Positions 32,625-39,957 of a stretch of 41,131 nt of DNA are shown here, in pieces. The DNA comes from Rhodospirillales bacterium (GTDB taxonomy: Bacteria > Pseudomonadota > Alphaproteobacteria > Reyranellales > Reyranellaceae): NCBI GenBank assembly GCA_003153415.1, contig PLYQ01000036.1:1-41131 (forward strand), given 5' to 3'. Positions within the stretch are counted from its first letter, which is position 1, and each line of letters starts with the position of its first letter. The notes beneath the pieces were generated by a model. That model saw nothing but the letters and a program-made list of their open reading frames with translations, was not told where the DNA came from and ran no database searches. Both the position numbers and the translations under genes were made by a program.

Positions 32625-33338
32625 ATGCGTACCTACCTCTGTCTTCCCGGTGCCTGGATGGGCGCGTGGTCCTGGCAATTCGTCGTCGAGCGGCTCAAAG
32701 CGGCGGGACACGACGCCCGCGCCCTGGCCTTTCGCGGCGTCGGCGAGCGCGCCGCCGAACTCGCGCCCGAACTCGATAACGACGCCTTCCTGGCCGATAC
32801 GGTCGACTATCTCGAAATAGAGAACCTGCGCGACGTCGTGCTGGTCGGTCACAGCTTCGGCAGCTTGATCGCCGGTCTCGTGACCGACCGGGTGCCCGAG
32901 CGGGTCGCCCACCTGGTGATCATCGACGGCGGCATCCCGACCGACGGTCAGTCGATCTTCGGCCGCATCCCGCCCGAGATCGTGGCCAAACGAAAGAAGC
33001 TGGTGACGATCGTGAACGGCACCGAGGTGCTGCCCTTCGCGCCGGTCGGCAGCCTGATCATCGACGATCCCGAACTCGCCGCCTGGACGCACCGCCAGCT
33101 CACGCCGCATCCCGTCGCCTGCTACACCAAGCCGATCCGGCTCCGCCATGCGGCGGGCAACGGAAGGCCGATGACCTACATCGCCTGTACCAGGCCGCGC
33201 TATCCTGTTTCGGCCGGCATGCACGAGAAGGTGCAGACGATGAGCCACATCCGCTTTCGCCCCATCGAGGCCGGCCACAACTGCATCATCTCCGCGCCCG
33301 ATCTCGTGACCACGGAACTGCTGGAAATCCCGCGATGA
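32625..33338 (+). CDS. Alpha/beta hydrolase (methyl-salicylate-esterase-like)
   Basis: A 237-residue alpha/beta hydrolase. It opens YLCLPGAWMGAWSWQFVVER, an HG-loop variant seen in plant hydroxynitrile lyase and methylesterase relatives and in bacterial homologues. The nucleophile elbow is VGHSFGS (Ser about residue 80) and the catalytic His is in IEAGHNCI near the C-terminus. Small esters are the plausible substrates; the particular one is unknown. GAGG precedes ATG 32625. The stop overlaps the start of the DUF4406 gene by 4 bases, so the two are translationally coupled. Confidence 0.88.
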   Translation: MRTYLCLPGAWMGAWSWQFVVERLKAAGHDARALAFRGVGERAAELAPELDNDAFLADTVDYLEIENLRDVVLVGHSFGSLIAGLVTDRVPERVAHLVIIDGGIPTDGQSIFGRIPPEIVAKRKKLVTIVNGTEVLPFAPVGSLIIDDPELAAWTHRQLTPHPVACYTKPIRLRHAAGNGRPMTYIACTRPRYPVSAGMHEKVQTMSHIRFRPIEAGHNCIISAPDLVTTELLEIPR

Positions 33339-33718
33339 GCGCAAACGACAGTGAGCAACTGATGATCCTGGTCGCCGGACCTTATCGCGGCGGCACCAAT
33401 GACGATCCCGTTCTGATCCAGCGCAATGTCGACGCGATGGAGGACATGGCGCTGAAGGTTTTCCGCCGCGGCCATCTGCCCGTGATAGGCGAATGGTTCG
33501 CGCTGCCTCTGCTGAAGCATGCCGGCTCGAAGAAGATCGGCGACGCGGTGTTCGACGAGATCTTCCACCCCATCGCCCGCGAGTTGATCGGCAAGTGCGA
33601 CGCCGTGCTGCGCATCGGCGGCCCCTCGACCGGCGCCGACGACATGGTCGCCACCGGCCAGCGGTTGGGCAAACGCATCTATCGCGATCTGACCGAAATT
33701 CCCGAGCGCCGTCGCTGA
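33335..33718 (+). CDS. DUF4406-like protein (nucleoside 2-deoxyribosyltransferase-like fold)
   Basis: A 127-residue protein beginning, after a short lead, with ILVAGPYRGG, followed by NVDAMEDMALKVFRRGHLPVIGEW and AVLRIGGPSTGADDM. The AGPYRG start and the helix that follows fit DUF4406 and the nucleoside 2-deoxyribosyltransferase superfamily. The GADDMV segment near the end sits where the family binds nucleotide sugars. Real activity is unknown. Coupled by an ATGA overlap to the preceding hydrolase, which is an unusual pairing. Confidence 0.75.
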   Translation: MSANDSEQLMILVAGPYRGGTNDDPVLIQRNVDAMEDMALKVFRRGHLPVIGEWFALPLLKHAGSKKIGDAVFDEIFHPIARELIGKCDAVLRIGGPSTGADDMVATGQRLGKRIYRDLTEIPERRR

Positions 33719-33723
33719 GACTC

Positions 33724-33779
33724 TCCCCCTCCCTGCCTCCCCCGTCTGACGGGGGAGGTGCCCGAAGGGCGGAGGGGGA
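33724..33779. repeat. Nested palindromic intergenic repeat
   Basis: CCTCCCCCGT (33736-33745) pairs with ACGGGGGAGG (33749-33758) around a 3-base loop. An outer TCCCCCTCC (33724-33732) pairs with GGAGGGGGA (33771-33779). It lies between convergent genes and shares the C/G-run style of the element at 28366. It may serve as a bidirectional terminator. Confidence 0.7.
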
Positions 33780-33784
33780 AAGCC

Positions 33785-34528
33785 TCAGAAAGACTCCTTG
33801 TACGGCCGGAGATCGATCTCGTGGCTCCAGGCGCTGCGCTGTTGGCGATGGAGGTGCCAGTAGTTGTCGACGATCGCCTCGACGTTCAGCAATCCATCCG
33901 GTCCGGCCTTTTCCAGGCGGTCGGGCATACGCGACAGCAGCCGGTCGCCGGCGATGCCGCCGTCGATGATGACATGGGCGACATGAATGCCGTGCGGGCC
34001 GAACTCGCGGGCCATAGACTGGACCAGGAGCCGCAGCCCCCCCTTGGTGGCATTGAAGGCGGCAAAGCGCGGCCGCCCGCGCAGCGAACCCGAGGCGCCG
34101 GTGAAGATCGCCGTGCCGCGTCCCAGCGGCGCCAGCCGGCGCATCGCCTCGCGGCCGAACAGGAAGCCGGCAAAGCAGCCGACCCGCCAGGAGTCCTCGA
34201 AATGCTGCGCCGTCATCTCGCGGAAATCGACGGGCGCATTGTTGCCCATGTTGAACACAGCGAGGTCGGCAGGCGATCCGTCGGCATCGTCGGCCATCGC
34301 CCGGTCGAACAGGGCGATCACGTCGACCTCCGTGGTGCCGTCGACCACGACGGCCGTTGCCGAGCCACCGCTCTGGCGGATGGTGTCGACCACCTTGTCG
34401 ATCTTGGCCGCCGTGCGGCCGGCCACCAGCACGTGATGACCCTCCTTGGCGAAACGACGGCTCGCGGCGCCGCCGATGCCGCGTTCCGCGCCGACGCCCA
34501 ATACGACTGCCTTCGGTTTCTTGGCCAT
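33785..34528 (-). CDS. Short-chain dehydrogenase-like protein with Tyr replaced by Phe
   Basis: A 247-residue SDR-fold protein. The cofactor motif is altered to GVGAERGIGGA (about residues 11-21), HHVLVAGRT follows, and NNAG becomes GNNAP. The Ser position is kept in FTGASGSL (about 146). The active-site Tyr of YxxxK is Phe158 in FNATKGG, with Lys162 present. Without the Tyr hydroxyl, classical hydride-transfer acid-base chemistry is doubtful. Related altered SDRs occur in many alphaproteobacteria. It is divergent from the tandem thioesterase genes across 71 bp. Fold confident, activity uncertain. Confidence 0.82.
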   Translation of the reverse strand: MAKKPKAVVLGVGAERGIGGAASRRFAKEGHHVLVAGRTAAKIDKVVDTIRQSGGSATAVVVDGTTEVDVIALFDRAMADDADGSPADLAVFNMGNNAPVDFREMTAQHFEDSWRVGCFAGFLFGREAMRRLAPLGRGTAIFTGASGSLRGRPRFAAFNATKGGLRLLVQSMAREFGPHGIHVAHVIIDGGIAGDRLLSRMPDRLEKAGPDGLLNVEAIVDNYWHLHRQQRSAWSHEIDLRPYKESF

Positions 34529-34599
34529 GTGAATTCCCCGAGGAAAGTGGTTTGAGGGAACTTGCGGTGCGGCGGCCGGCTTCGCTACGGTCCGCCCGC

Positions 34600-35115
34600 A
34601 TGAAATTACCTCCCTACCCCATGATCGATCTCGATCTTGGCGCCCCGCTCGACCGTCACCGCGCCACTGTCCAGAAGGAGTGGATCGACTGGAACGGCCA
34701 CATGAACGTGGGCTTCTATGTCGTGGCCTTCGACAAGGCGACCGACGTGCTGTGCGAACAGTTCGGCTGCAGCTGGGACTACACCAAGCAGAAGATCGGT
34801 ATGACCTTCGTGCTCGAGGCCCACGTCACCTACGACCAGGAGGTCAAGGAGGGTGACCCGCTGCGCTTCACCAGCCAGATCCTCGACCACGACGCCAAGC
34901 GCCTGCACTACATTCACGCGATGTATCACGGCACCGAGGGCTACCTCGCCGCGACCAACGAGCTGATGCTGATGAACATCGACTACGCCAGCCGCCGGTC
35001 GGCAGCGTGGCCGGACTTCGCCATGGAGCGTATCGAAAAGCTCGCCGCCGCCCACGCCGCACTGCCCAAGCCGAAGCAGGCCGGCCGCCTCATCGGCATT
35101 TCCAAGAAGAAGTAG
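34600..35115 (+). CDS. Acyl-CoA thioesterase, hot-dog fold (first of tandem pair)
   Basis: A 171-residue 4HBT-type thioesterase. The active-site segment is KEWIDWNGHMNVGFYVVAFD, very like the thioesterase of L-carnitine dehydrogenase operons (a DWNGHMN core with a following tyrosine). The conserved HVTYDQEVKEGDPL strand comes later. These enzymes cleave short or polar acyl-CoA thioesters such as betainyl-CoA. It is followed 5 bp later by a paralogue of identical length. ATG 34600 has no good ribosome site, and an in-frame ATG at 34621 is possible. Confidence 0.87.
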   Translation: MKLPPYPMIDLDLGAPLDRHRATVQKEWIDWNGHMNVGFYVVAFDKATDVLCEQFGCSWDYTKQKIGMTFVLEAHVTYDQEVKEGDPLRFTSQILDHDAKRLHYIHAMYHGTEGYLAATNELMLMNIDYASRRSAAWPDFAMERIEKLAAAHAALPKPKQAGRLIGISKKK

Positions 35116-35120
35116 AGTCC

Positions 35121-35636
35121 ATGCTTGTCACCTTGCCGTACGAACTGCCGGAACTCGTCACGAGCGCGCCGCTCGACATCCACCGCTCGACCGTGCTGCC
35201 CGAATGGGTCGACTGGAACGGCCACATGAACGTCGCCTTCTACGTCACGGCCTTCGACCAAGCGTCGGGCGCCTTCATGCGCAACATGGGGCTCGGCCGG
35301 CCCTACGTCGACGGCAAGCACGGCATGACCTTCGTGCTGGAGACTCACGTCACCTACGACCGCGAGATGAGGCAGGGCGCGCCGATGCGCTTCACCACAC
35401 AGCTCCTCGAACGCGACGCCAAGAAGGTCCATCTCTTTCACGAGATGTACCACGCCGAACACGGTTACCTGGCCGCCACCAACGAAACGATCGTGATGAA
35501 CATCGACTACGCCTCGCGCCGCTCCGCGCCGTGGCCCATGCAGGCGGGCGAGCGGCTGGAAGCGATCTGGGACGCCCACCGTCCGCTGCCGCGCCCGGCC
35601 AAGGCCGGCCGGGTGATGGGGCTCACGAAGAAGTAG
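35121..35636 (+). CDS. Acyl-CoA thioesterase, hot-dog fold (second of tandem pair)
   Basis: Another 171-residue protein, clearly homologous to the preceding one. PEWVDWNGHMNVAFYVTAFD, GMTFVLETHVTYDREMRQG and YLAATNETIVMNIDYASRRS match segment for segment. It arose by tandem duplication and has since diverged moderately, so substrate ranges may differ or the products may form a hetero-oligomer. The preceding stop is only 5 bp away, so the pair is an operon. Its end overlaps the convergent GNAT gene by 14 bp. Confidence 0.87.
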   Translation: MLVTLPYELPELVTSAPLDIHRSTVLPEWVDWNGHMNVAFYVTAFDQASGAFMRNMGLGRPYVDGKHGMTFVLETHVTYDREMRQGAPMRFTTQLLERDAKKVHLFHEMYHAEHGYLAATNETIVMNIDYASRRSAPWPMQAGERLEAIWDAHRPLPRPAKAGRVMGLTKK

Positions 35637-36108
35637 CGAGCTTCGCCAGCGCCTCGCCGCTCAGCCGATAGGGCAGCCAGTTCTTGATCCATTTGAAGCC
35701 GATCTTCTCGTAGAAGCCGCGGGCCGGATTCCAGTCGAGCACGTTGAGGTCGATGCGCTTAAAACCGTTGGCGGCGCATTCTTTGGCCAGCGCCACCATC
35801 AGGGCGCGAGCGACGCCGCCGCGACGCTCCTCGGGCACCACCCAGATATCCTCGATGAAAATGCCGCGCGCCGCCGTCCATACCGAGTAGTTGAAGGTAT
35901 AGAGCGCGAAGCCGACCGGCTTGCCGGCCCGCTCGGCGATCAGCGCGCCAAACTGCGGGTCGTTGCCGAAGCCGTCGCGCGCCAGGGTCGCGGGCGTCGA
36001 GGTGACGGCGTGCGGCTCGTCCTCGTAGGTCGCGAGGTCGATCGAAAAGCGGTGCAGCAGATCGACGTCGGCCACCGTCGCGGGGCGGACGACTACAGGA
36101 TTGCTCAT
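35623..36108 (-). CDS. GNAT family N-acetyltransferase
   Basis: A 161-residue GNAT protein opening VVVRPATVADVDLLHRFSID. The acetyl-CoA-binding segment is IEDIWVVPEERRGGVARALM (about residues 88-107), with the Arg-x-x-Gly-x-Ala turn, and NPARGFYEKIGFKW closes the fold. The acceptor substrate is unknown; diamine-acetyltransferase-like members look similar. It overlaps the DUF2783 gene by 4 bp (ATGA) at its start, so it is the last gene of the overlapping minus-strand unit with the FAD monooxygenase. Its 3' end overlaps the convergent thioesterase gene by 14 bp. Confidence 0.9.
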   Translation of the reverse strand: MSNPVVVRPATVADVDLLHRFSIDLATYEDEPHAVTSTPATLARDGFGNDPQFGALIAERAGKPVGFALYTFNYSVWTAARGIFIEDIWVVPEERRGGVARALMVALAKECAANGFKRIDLNVLDWNPARGFYEKIGFKWIKNWLPYRLSGEALAKLATSS

Positions 36109-36287
36109 GCCGCGGCCTCCTTCAGCGCCTCACGGATCACCGCCTCGTCGCCGATGTGGTTGACCAGCAGCAGGATCAGCCTGGCATCGAAGGCCCGGCA
36201 CTGCTCGTCGTCGAGGCCTTTGTGGGCATCAACGACGGCATTGTAGACATCGTCGGGCCGCTCGAGATTCAGCGTTCGCCGAAGCAT
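36105..36287 (-). CDS. DUF2783 family small protein
   Basis: A 60-residue protein, MLRRTLNLERPDDVYNAVVD, then AHKGLDDEQCRAFDARLILLLVNHIGDEAVIREAL, matching DUF2783. The family is typically encoded right beside FAD-binding aromatic monooxygenases, as here. It overlaps the monooxygenase stop by 19 bp and the GNAT start by 4 bp. The small size and constant neighbour suggest an accessory subunit of the monooxygenase, but no function is proven. Confidence 0.85.
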   Translation of the reverse strand: MLRRTLNLERPDDVYNAVVDAHKGLDDEQCRAFDARLILLLVNHIGDEAVIREALKEAAA

Positions 36288-37879
36288 GTTGCCTCCTTGC
36301 CCATCGCCCGTGCGACGGAAGTCGCCACAGCAGCTTGATCGAATTTACGCCAGCGCGCCGCGACATAGCGATCCGGGCGGATCAGGTAGGTCGTGCCCGG
36401 CCGCGCATCGTAGCGCTGCAGTGCCAACGTTTCCTCTCCGACATCGACCGCAGTCACACCCGCCGGCGCCACGATAGGGCCGCCGAACGCCAGCAACGTG
36501 AAATCGCGACCGAGCCGGTCGATCAGCCATCCTCTACCCAGCGGCGCGTCGACCATGGCTCGCCCCGGCGCCGGTCCACCGGCCCAATCGCCGTCGGCGT
36601 CCGGCGTGTCGAGCGGCGAGCCCGATTGCGTCGTCGGCACCGACAGCCGGCCGCTGTTGATCAACGCGCGCGCGAAGGGAAAGTCCTTGGCCAGCGCGAG
36701 CGTGGCGTCGCGGAAGGCGCGGGCGGCGGGGAATTTGGGTGTGATGAAGTCGGTGCTGCGCGTCGAATTCAGGATGTTCTCGCGCGAGGCGGCGCGGCGC
36801 TCGCTGTCGTAGCTGTCGAGCAGCGACACCGGCGCCTGGCCTCCCAGAACCAGCGCCAGCTTCCAGGCGAGATTGTCGGCGTCGGCGACCGCGGCATTGC
36901 CGCCGCGCGCGCCGAACGGCGAGACGACGTGCGCAGCATCGCCGACGAAAATCGTTCGGCCGTGCATAAAGCGCTCCATCATCCGGCAGGTGAAGGTGTA
37001 GACGCTGGTCCATTCGTGCTCCCAGCGCGCGTCGGGGCCGAACATCTGGCGCAGCCGGCGGTTGACATTCTCCGGCTTCTTCTCCTCCTCGGGATCGGCA
37101 TCGCGGCCGAGCTGGAAGTCGGCGCGCATCACGTCGTCGGCCTGGCGGTGCAGCAGCACCGAATTGGTGGGATGGAACGGCGGATAGAACCAGAAGCGCC
37201 GCTCCTTCGGCAGGTCGCCCTTCATGCGGATGTCGGCAATCAGGAACTGGTCGTGGAAGACCTCGCCGGGATAGGGCAGGCCGAGCAGGTGCCGGACCGC
37301 GCTGCGCACGCCGTCGCAGGCGACCAGCCAGTCGGCCTCGAGACTGTAGTTTCCATCCGGCGTCTCGACCTCGACCGTGACGCCATCGTTGCGCTGCTGC
37401 ACGCCAACGACCTTGTTGCGCACCCTCAGCTCGATCAGCGGCTCGGCGAGGCAGCGGTCGTAGAGAAATTCCTCGACGTAGTACTGCTGCAGGTTGACGA
37501 AGGCCGGGAACTTGTGGCCGGGCTCGGGCTGCAGGTTGAAGCGATAGATTGCCTGGTCGCGGAGATAGACCTCGCCCTGCTCCCAGGTGATGCCCTTGTC
37601 GACCATGCGCTGGGCGATGCCGAAGCGGTCCCAGATTTCCAGGCTGTGCTTGGCCTGGCAGATCGAGCGGCTGCCGAGACTCACCGTGTCGTCCTCGTCG
37701 AGCACCAACGACGGCACGCTCCGCGCGGCGAGCAGCAGCGCAAGCGTCGGCCCGGCGAGGCCCGCGCCCACGATCACGACCGGCCGGCGTTCTCCCGGAC
37801 CGTCGAGTTCGGCCGGCCGGCGATAAGGATAGTGACGATAGTCGTAGGAGCTCAGGCCCTCTTCTCCAGCGCCGCCCAC
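36269..37879 (-). CDS. FAD-dependent aromatic monooxygenase (MhpA/PheA-type)
   Basis: A 536-residue class A flavin monooxygenase. It has the FAD motif VVIVGAGLAGPTLALLLAAR (about residues 33-52), the DG motif in LVACDGVRSAVRHLLG and the GD motif in TIFVGDAAHVVSPFGARGGN. A ~150-residue C-terminal domain looks thioredoxin-like, as in phenol and 3-(3-hydroxyphenyl)propionate hydroxylases. NAD(P)H-driven ortho-hydroxylation of an aromatic ring is expected. The start is uncertain: GTG 37879 overlaps the MBL gene by 28 bp, while a CTG at 37855 is better placed for a ribosome site, and no ATG fits. The operon order (MBL, monooxygenase, DUF2783, GNAT) suggests one aromatic pathway. Confidence 0.88.
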   Translation of the reverse strand: MGGAGEEGLSSYDYRHYPYRRPAELDGPGERRPVVIVGAGLAGPTLALLLAARSVPSLVLDEDDTVSLGSRSICQAKHSLEIWDRFGIAQRMVDKGITWEQGEVYLRDQAIYRFNLQPEPGHKFPAFVNLQQYYVEEFLYDRCLAEPLIELRVRNKVVGVQQRNDGVTVEVETPDGNYSLEADWLVACDGVRSAVRHLLGLPYPGEVFHDQFLIADIRMKGDLPKERRFWFYPPFHPTNSVLLHRQADDVMRADFQLGRDADPEEEKKPENVNRRLRQMFGPDARWEHEWTSVYTFTCRMMERFMHGRTIFVGDAAHVVSPFGARGGNAAVADADNLAWKLALVLGGQAPVSLLDSYDSERRAASRENILNSTRSTDFITPKFPAARAFRDATLALAKDFPFARALINSGRLSVPTTQSGSPLDTPDADGDWAGGPAPGRAMVDAPLGRGWLIDRLGRDFTLLAFGGPIVAPAGVTAVDVGEETLALQRYDARPGTTYLIRPDRYVAARWRKFDQAAVATSVARAMGKEATCFGER

Positions 37880-38808
37880 ATCTCGATATCGCGTTCGGCC
37901 GTCCAGATGCGCGGATGGTCGAGGCCTTTGGCCTCGTCGTAGGCGCGCGACACATCGAACGGCATGCAATGCTCGAAGATCACCCAGTTGCCGTAGCGCG
38001 GCTGCAACGCGACCATCGCCTTGTCGTAGGCGTCCTTCAGCGACTCGCCGGCCTGGGCGCTGGCCGACACCGCCTTGTAGAGGTCCGACAGGAACTGCTG
38101 GGTGCCGGCAATGCCCTCTTCAACGGCAGTCTCGCCGACCAGCGCGTCGCCTCGGCCCGGCACCAACGCCTCGGCCCTGAGGTCGCGCAGCTTCTGCAGC
38201 GTGTCGGGCCAATCCTTGTAATGCGCGTCGCCGCAATAGGGCGTGGCGCCGTACTCGACCAGGTCGCCGCTGAACAGCGTGCGCTCCTCGGGCAACCAGA
38301 CGATGGTGTCGCCCTTGGTGTGGCCGCGGCCAGCATGGATGATGTCGACCTGCAGCTTGCCCAGCCAGATCGACATGCGGTCGTTGAAAGTGAGCGTGGG
38401 CCAGGTCAGGCCGGGAATGGTCTCGGCCGCCTGAAACAGCCGTGGGAAGCGCTGCAGCTCGGATTTGTAGTCCTGCGCGCCGCGCTCGACGATCATATCG
38501 CGCGTGGCCTCGCTGCAGATGATGTGCTCGGGATTGTATCCGCTGGCGCCGAGCACGCGCACGGCGTGATAGTGCGAGAGCACGACGTATTTGATCGGCT
38601 TGTCCGTGACGGTGCGGATGTGCTCGATCACCTGCTCGGCCATCTTGGGTGTCGCTTGCGTATCGACCACCATGACAGCGTCGTCGCCGACCACGATGCC
38701 GGTGTTGGGATCGCCCTCGGCGGTGAAGGCGTAGGCATGTTCGCTTAGACGGCTGAAGGTGATCTTCTTCTCCGCCATGTCCGCCTGGGAGGCGAAGGCT
38801 CTGGCCAT
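37852..38808 (-). CDS. Metallo-beta-lactamase-fold hydrolase with degenerate metal motif
   Basis: A 318-residue MBL-fold protein. The usual HxHxDH motif reads SHYHAVRVLG (about residue 99), so the Asp and the third His are replaced by Val and Arg. A later His is kept in GRGHTKGDT, and the bridging Asp in LFSGDLVEYG. The C-terminal PGRGDAL has Arg where His is common. Related sequences with this SHYHAVRV pattern occur beside aromatic hydroxylase genes. It heads the overlapping unit with the FAD monooxygenase. GGGGAA precedes ATG 38808. The chemistry is uncertain: a hydrolase of an aromatic intermediate or a non-standard metal site is possible. Confidence 0.88.
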   Translation of the reverse strand: MARAFASQADMAEKKITFSRLSEHAYAFTAEGDPNTGIVVGDDAVMVVDTQATPKMAEQVIEHIRTVTDKPIKYVVLSHYHAVRVLGASGYNPEHIICSEATRDMIVERGAQDYKSELQRFPRLFQAAETIPGLTWPTLTFNDRMSIWLGKLQVDIIHAGRGHTKGDTIVWLPEERTLFSGDLVEYGATPYCGDAHYKDWPDTLQKLRDLRAEALVPGRGDALVGETAVEEGIAGTQQFLSDLYKAVSASAQAGESLKDAYDKAMVALQPRYGNWVIFEHCMPFDVSRAYDEAKGLDHPRIWTAERDIEMWAALEKRA

Positions 38809-38865
38809 TGGGTTCCCCTAGTCTTGATTATTGGAGTCTTGCTTGTTGGTCGATCCGCCCCGAGC

Positions 38866-39885
38866 CTAGTCGGAACCGTACTTGTGATACTTCGACCGAT
38901 CGCCTGAACGCACCGTGACCTCGAAGGCGTCGTTGTCACGCTCCATGCGCAGCGTCACCGCCGTGCCGGCCGGCCCCGAGGCCCACAGCTTCCTGTAGAA
39001 GTCCGCGACGTCGTCGAGCACATCGCCGTTCAGGGACTGCAGGATGTCGCCGCGCCGCAAACCGGCGCGATCGGCCGGGCCGCCGTCGGAAATGCCGCCG
39101 ACCACGAGCTGGCCCATATGCTCGACCGTGTAGAGACCGAGCCACGGCCGCGCCGGCGTCGACAGATGGCCGGTCTCGACCAGCTCGGCAAAGATCGGCT
39201 TCAGCCGGTTGATCGGCACATACATGTTGCCGGGGAAGGCCGGTGCACCTGGCCCCAGCGCCTCCTGCACGAGCAGCGAGCCGACGCCCAGCAGCGAGCC
39301 GTCGATGCCGATCAGCGCCGAGCCGCCCCACAGCGGATAGGCCGGCACGGTGAAGATGGCGTTGTCGAGCAGGTACTCCCAGTAGCCGGCGAATTCGCGC
39401 CGGCCGGCGACCTTGACCTTGAGTGTCGCCTTCTCGCCGCCCAGCCCCGCGACATAGGCTTCGCTGCGCAGCGACAGCGTGTCGGAGTCGCCCAGGCGCA
39501 TCGGCTTGACCTTGGGCGGCACGCCGGTGCGCACCAGGCCGAAGCCGCTTTCATAGTCGTAGCCGACGATGGTGGCCGGCAGCTTGCGGTCGTCGATGTC
39601 GGTGATGGTGATCGTGTCGGCTTCCGTGATCAGGTAGCCGATGGTGACGATCAGGCCCTCGTCGTCGATCACCGTGCCATGGCCTTCGCGCTCTGAGCCC
39701 AGCGTCTGGGCCGAGCGGCGGTTCTCGGGAATGGTGGTGTGCACGCCGACCACGGCCGGCAGCGCCTCGGCCACGCCCGACGGAAGACTGGAGCTTTCGA
39801 TGCCCGGCCGCAGCGCCTCGACGCCGCCTTGGCCGGTCGGCAAGTGGCTCGAGCCGTTCGCCGAACCGTTCAACCCTCGGGCCAT
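38866..39885 (-). CDS. HtrA/DegP-like PDZ protein without catalytic triad
   Basis: A 339-residue protein with the HtrA order of trypsin-like domain (about residues 45-230) then PDZ domain (about 245-335, with GGISDGGPADRAGLRRGDILQ). The protease positions are altered. GYLITEAD has Tyr84 where His stands in DegP NNHVV, SGFGLVRT has Gly114 for Asp, and YPLWGGSAL has Gly187 for the Ser of GNSGG. No signal peptide is seen, so it is probably cytoplasmic, unlike periplasmic DegP. It may be a regulator or chaperone-like binder. GGAGG precedes ATG 39885. The helicase gene is divergent, 72 bp away. Confidence 0.85.
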   Translation of the reverse strand: MARGLNGSANGSSHLPTGQGGVEALRPGIESSSLPSGVAEALPAVVGVHTTIPENRRSAQTLGSEREGHGTVIDDEGLIVTIGYLITEADTITITDIDDRKLPATIVGYDYESGFGLVRTGVPPKVKPMRLGDSDTLSLRSEAYVAGLGGEKATLKVKVAGRREFAGYWEYLLDNAIFTVPAYPLWGGSALIGIDGSLLGVGSLLVQEALGPGAPAFPGNMYVPINRLKPIFAELVETGHLSTPARPWLGLYTVEHMGQLVVGGISDGGPADRAGLRRGDILQSLNGDVLDDVADFYRKLWASGPAGTAVTLRMERDNDAFEVTVRSGDRSKYHKYGSD

Positions 39886-39957
39886 TTGAGTACCTCCGCT
39901 GCCAGAAGTCGGCGCGTCCACCGGGGAAAGATAGGCGTCCGCCGCGCCGATTGCTAT

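Noticed and set aside
32610-34601. Long minus-strand frame across the hydrolase, DUF4406 and SDR genes
   Set aside because: It spans three well-supported genes in another frame, and its residue composition shows no family.
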